From DAOTWA01 sp034435955 (GTDB lineage: Bacteria; Chloroflexota; Anaerolineae; Anaerolineales; Anaerolineaceae), in the NCBI GenBank assembly GCA_034435955.1, contig DAOTWA010000031.1, forward strand, positions 1-64,000: DNA of 64,000 nucleotides, given 5' to 3'. This document shows, in pieces, positions 63,708 through 64,000 of the stretch (position 1 is the stretch's first letter; each line of letters begins with the position of its first letter). Below the pieces are notes generated by a model, which ran no database searches, was not told the DNA's origin, and was given only the letters and a program-made list of their open reading frames with translations. Made by a program: the position numbers and the translations under genes.

Positions 63708-64000
63708 CTAATATTCTTTGATGTTGTTACTTGATAGCATTCCGCCGTCCCCCTTATCGGGGATCCCTATTACGACCTCGCCTTGCTGTATTAACTGGCC
63801 ATTGTAATAAATTGACGGTTTAATCGTTTCAATAATCGTTTCGAACACCAGCCCCGGGGAAGTTTCAGTGGCGATGACCCGTTCAGCTAGGCCAGTGAAA
63901 TACCTCTGATTTGTTCGATCCACTATTTGTATACCTGCCTGCTGTAAGGAATCCAATGTTGCTTGAAGGGGACGAAAGGCACGGCGCATCTCTTCTCTCG
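63708..64000 (-). CDS. GrpE-like nucleotide exchange factor, C-terminal part
   Basis: Open from the window edge to the TAA at 63708, about 96 codons. RRAFRPLQATLDSLQQAGIQIV and the final beta region VFETIIETIKPSIYYNGQLIQQGEVVIGIPDKG look like the C-terminal wing of GrpE (where DnaK is contacted), although RYFTGLAERVIATE replaces the usual FDPxxHEAV-type loop. It lies just upstream of the Hsp70-like gene, as grpE precedes dnaK. The N-terminal coiled coil is outside the window, so the family call is moderate. Confidence 0.6.
   Translation of the reverse strand, partial: REEMRRAFRPLQATLDSLQQAGIQIVDRTNQRYFTGLAERVIATETSPGLVFETIIETIKPSIYYNGQLIQQGEVVIGIPDKGDGGMLSSNNIKEY

Overview
The window looks like chromosomal DNA of a GC-rich, respiratory bacterium. 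The gene content (four-TM-or-more sensor modules fused to GAF/GGDEF and GAF/HD-GYP, a menaquinol-type Nar nitrate reductase with a cytochrome c partner, an acyl-CoA oxidation cluster with ETF and FixCX, Hsp70/Clp island) fits Chloroflexota of the Anaerolineae type best. That placement is inference from gene content; there is no rRNA gene here to confirm it.

Layout. 1-2.8 kb: the end of a sugar ABC importer operon (binding protein, RbsA-like ATPase, RbsC-like permease). 2.8-3.4 kb: a thioredoxin-like protein. 3.9-11.9 kb: a striking operon in which two paralogous membrane sensors, one ending in a diguanylate cyclase and one in an HD-GYP phosphodiesterase, flank a methyltransferase and a GH3-family acyl-adenylating enzyme. 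11.9-20.4 kb: assorted single genes (LarA-like protein, universal stress protein, endonuclease V, xylulokinase, a decayed MazEF toxin-antitoxin pair, PfkB kinase, UroD-like methyltransferase, SixA-like phosphatase). 20.4-32.9 kb: nitrate respiration on the minus strand: NarX/NarL-like two-component system, then a separate transcript with pseudo-receiver, cytochrome c, narG, narH, narJ, narI, narK and an FmdE-family zinc protein.

33.0-48.3 kb: a catabolic region for branched-chain acyl-CoA. One minus operon encodes a methylcrotonyl-CoA-type carboxylase (carboxyltransferase, biotin carboxylase, biotin carrier), a MaoC hydratase, a CitE-like lyase and methylmalonate-semialdehyde dehydrogenase. 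Divergent to it lie a thiolase and its DUF35 partner, then a 180-bp tandem repeat. A second minus block carries an acyl-CoA dehydrogenase, ETF beta and alpha, ETF-quinone oxidoreductase and its ferredoxin, preceded by a two-subunit CoA-transferase. Together these can be read as isovaleryl-CoA to acetyl-CoA with electrons delivered to quinone. 48.5-55.7 kb: proBA, two small transporters, Mth938-like protein, a double UspA protein and a GH4 glycosidase.

55.8-64 kb: an apparent genomic island. Its left edge is a 3' fragment of a tRNA-Lys(CUU) gene preceded by 91-bp repeats that contain the same tRNA end. Beyond it are iteron-like motifs, an IS256-family element whose transposase is broken by a 29-bp palindrome, and then a visibly more A+T-rich minus-strand operon: GrpE-like protein (cut by the window edge), a long Hsp70 with an extra domain in place of the usual linker, a TPR-transmembrane-OmpA-like protein, and a ClpA/ClpB-like ATPase whose second ring has lost its key catalytic residues. 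This membrane-linked chaperone/unfoldase operon is the best candidate for an undescribed system in the window.
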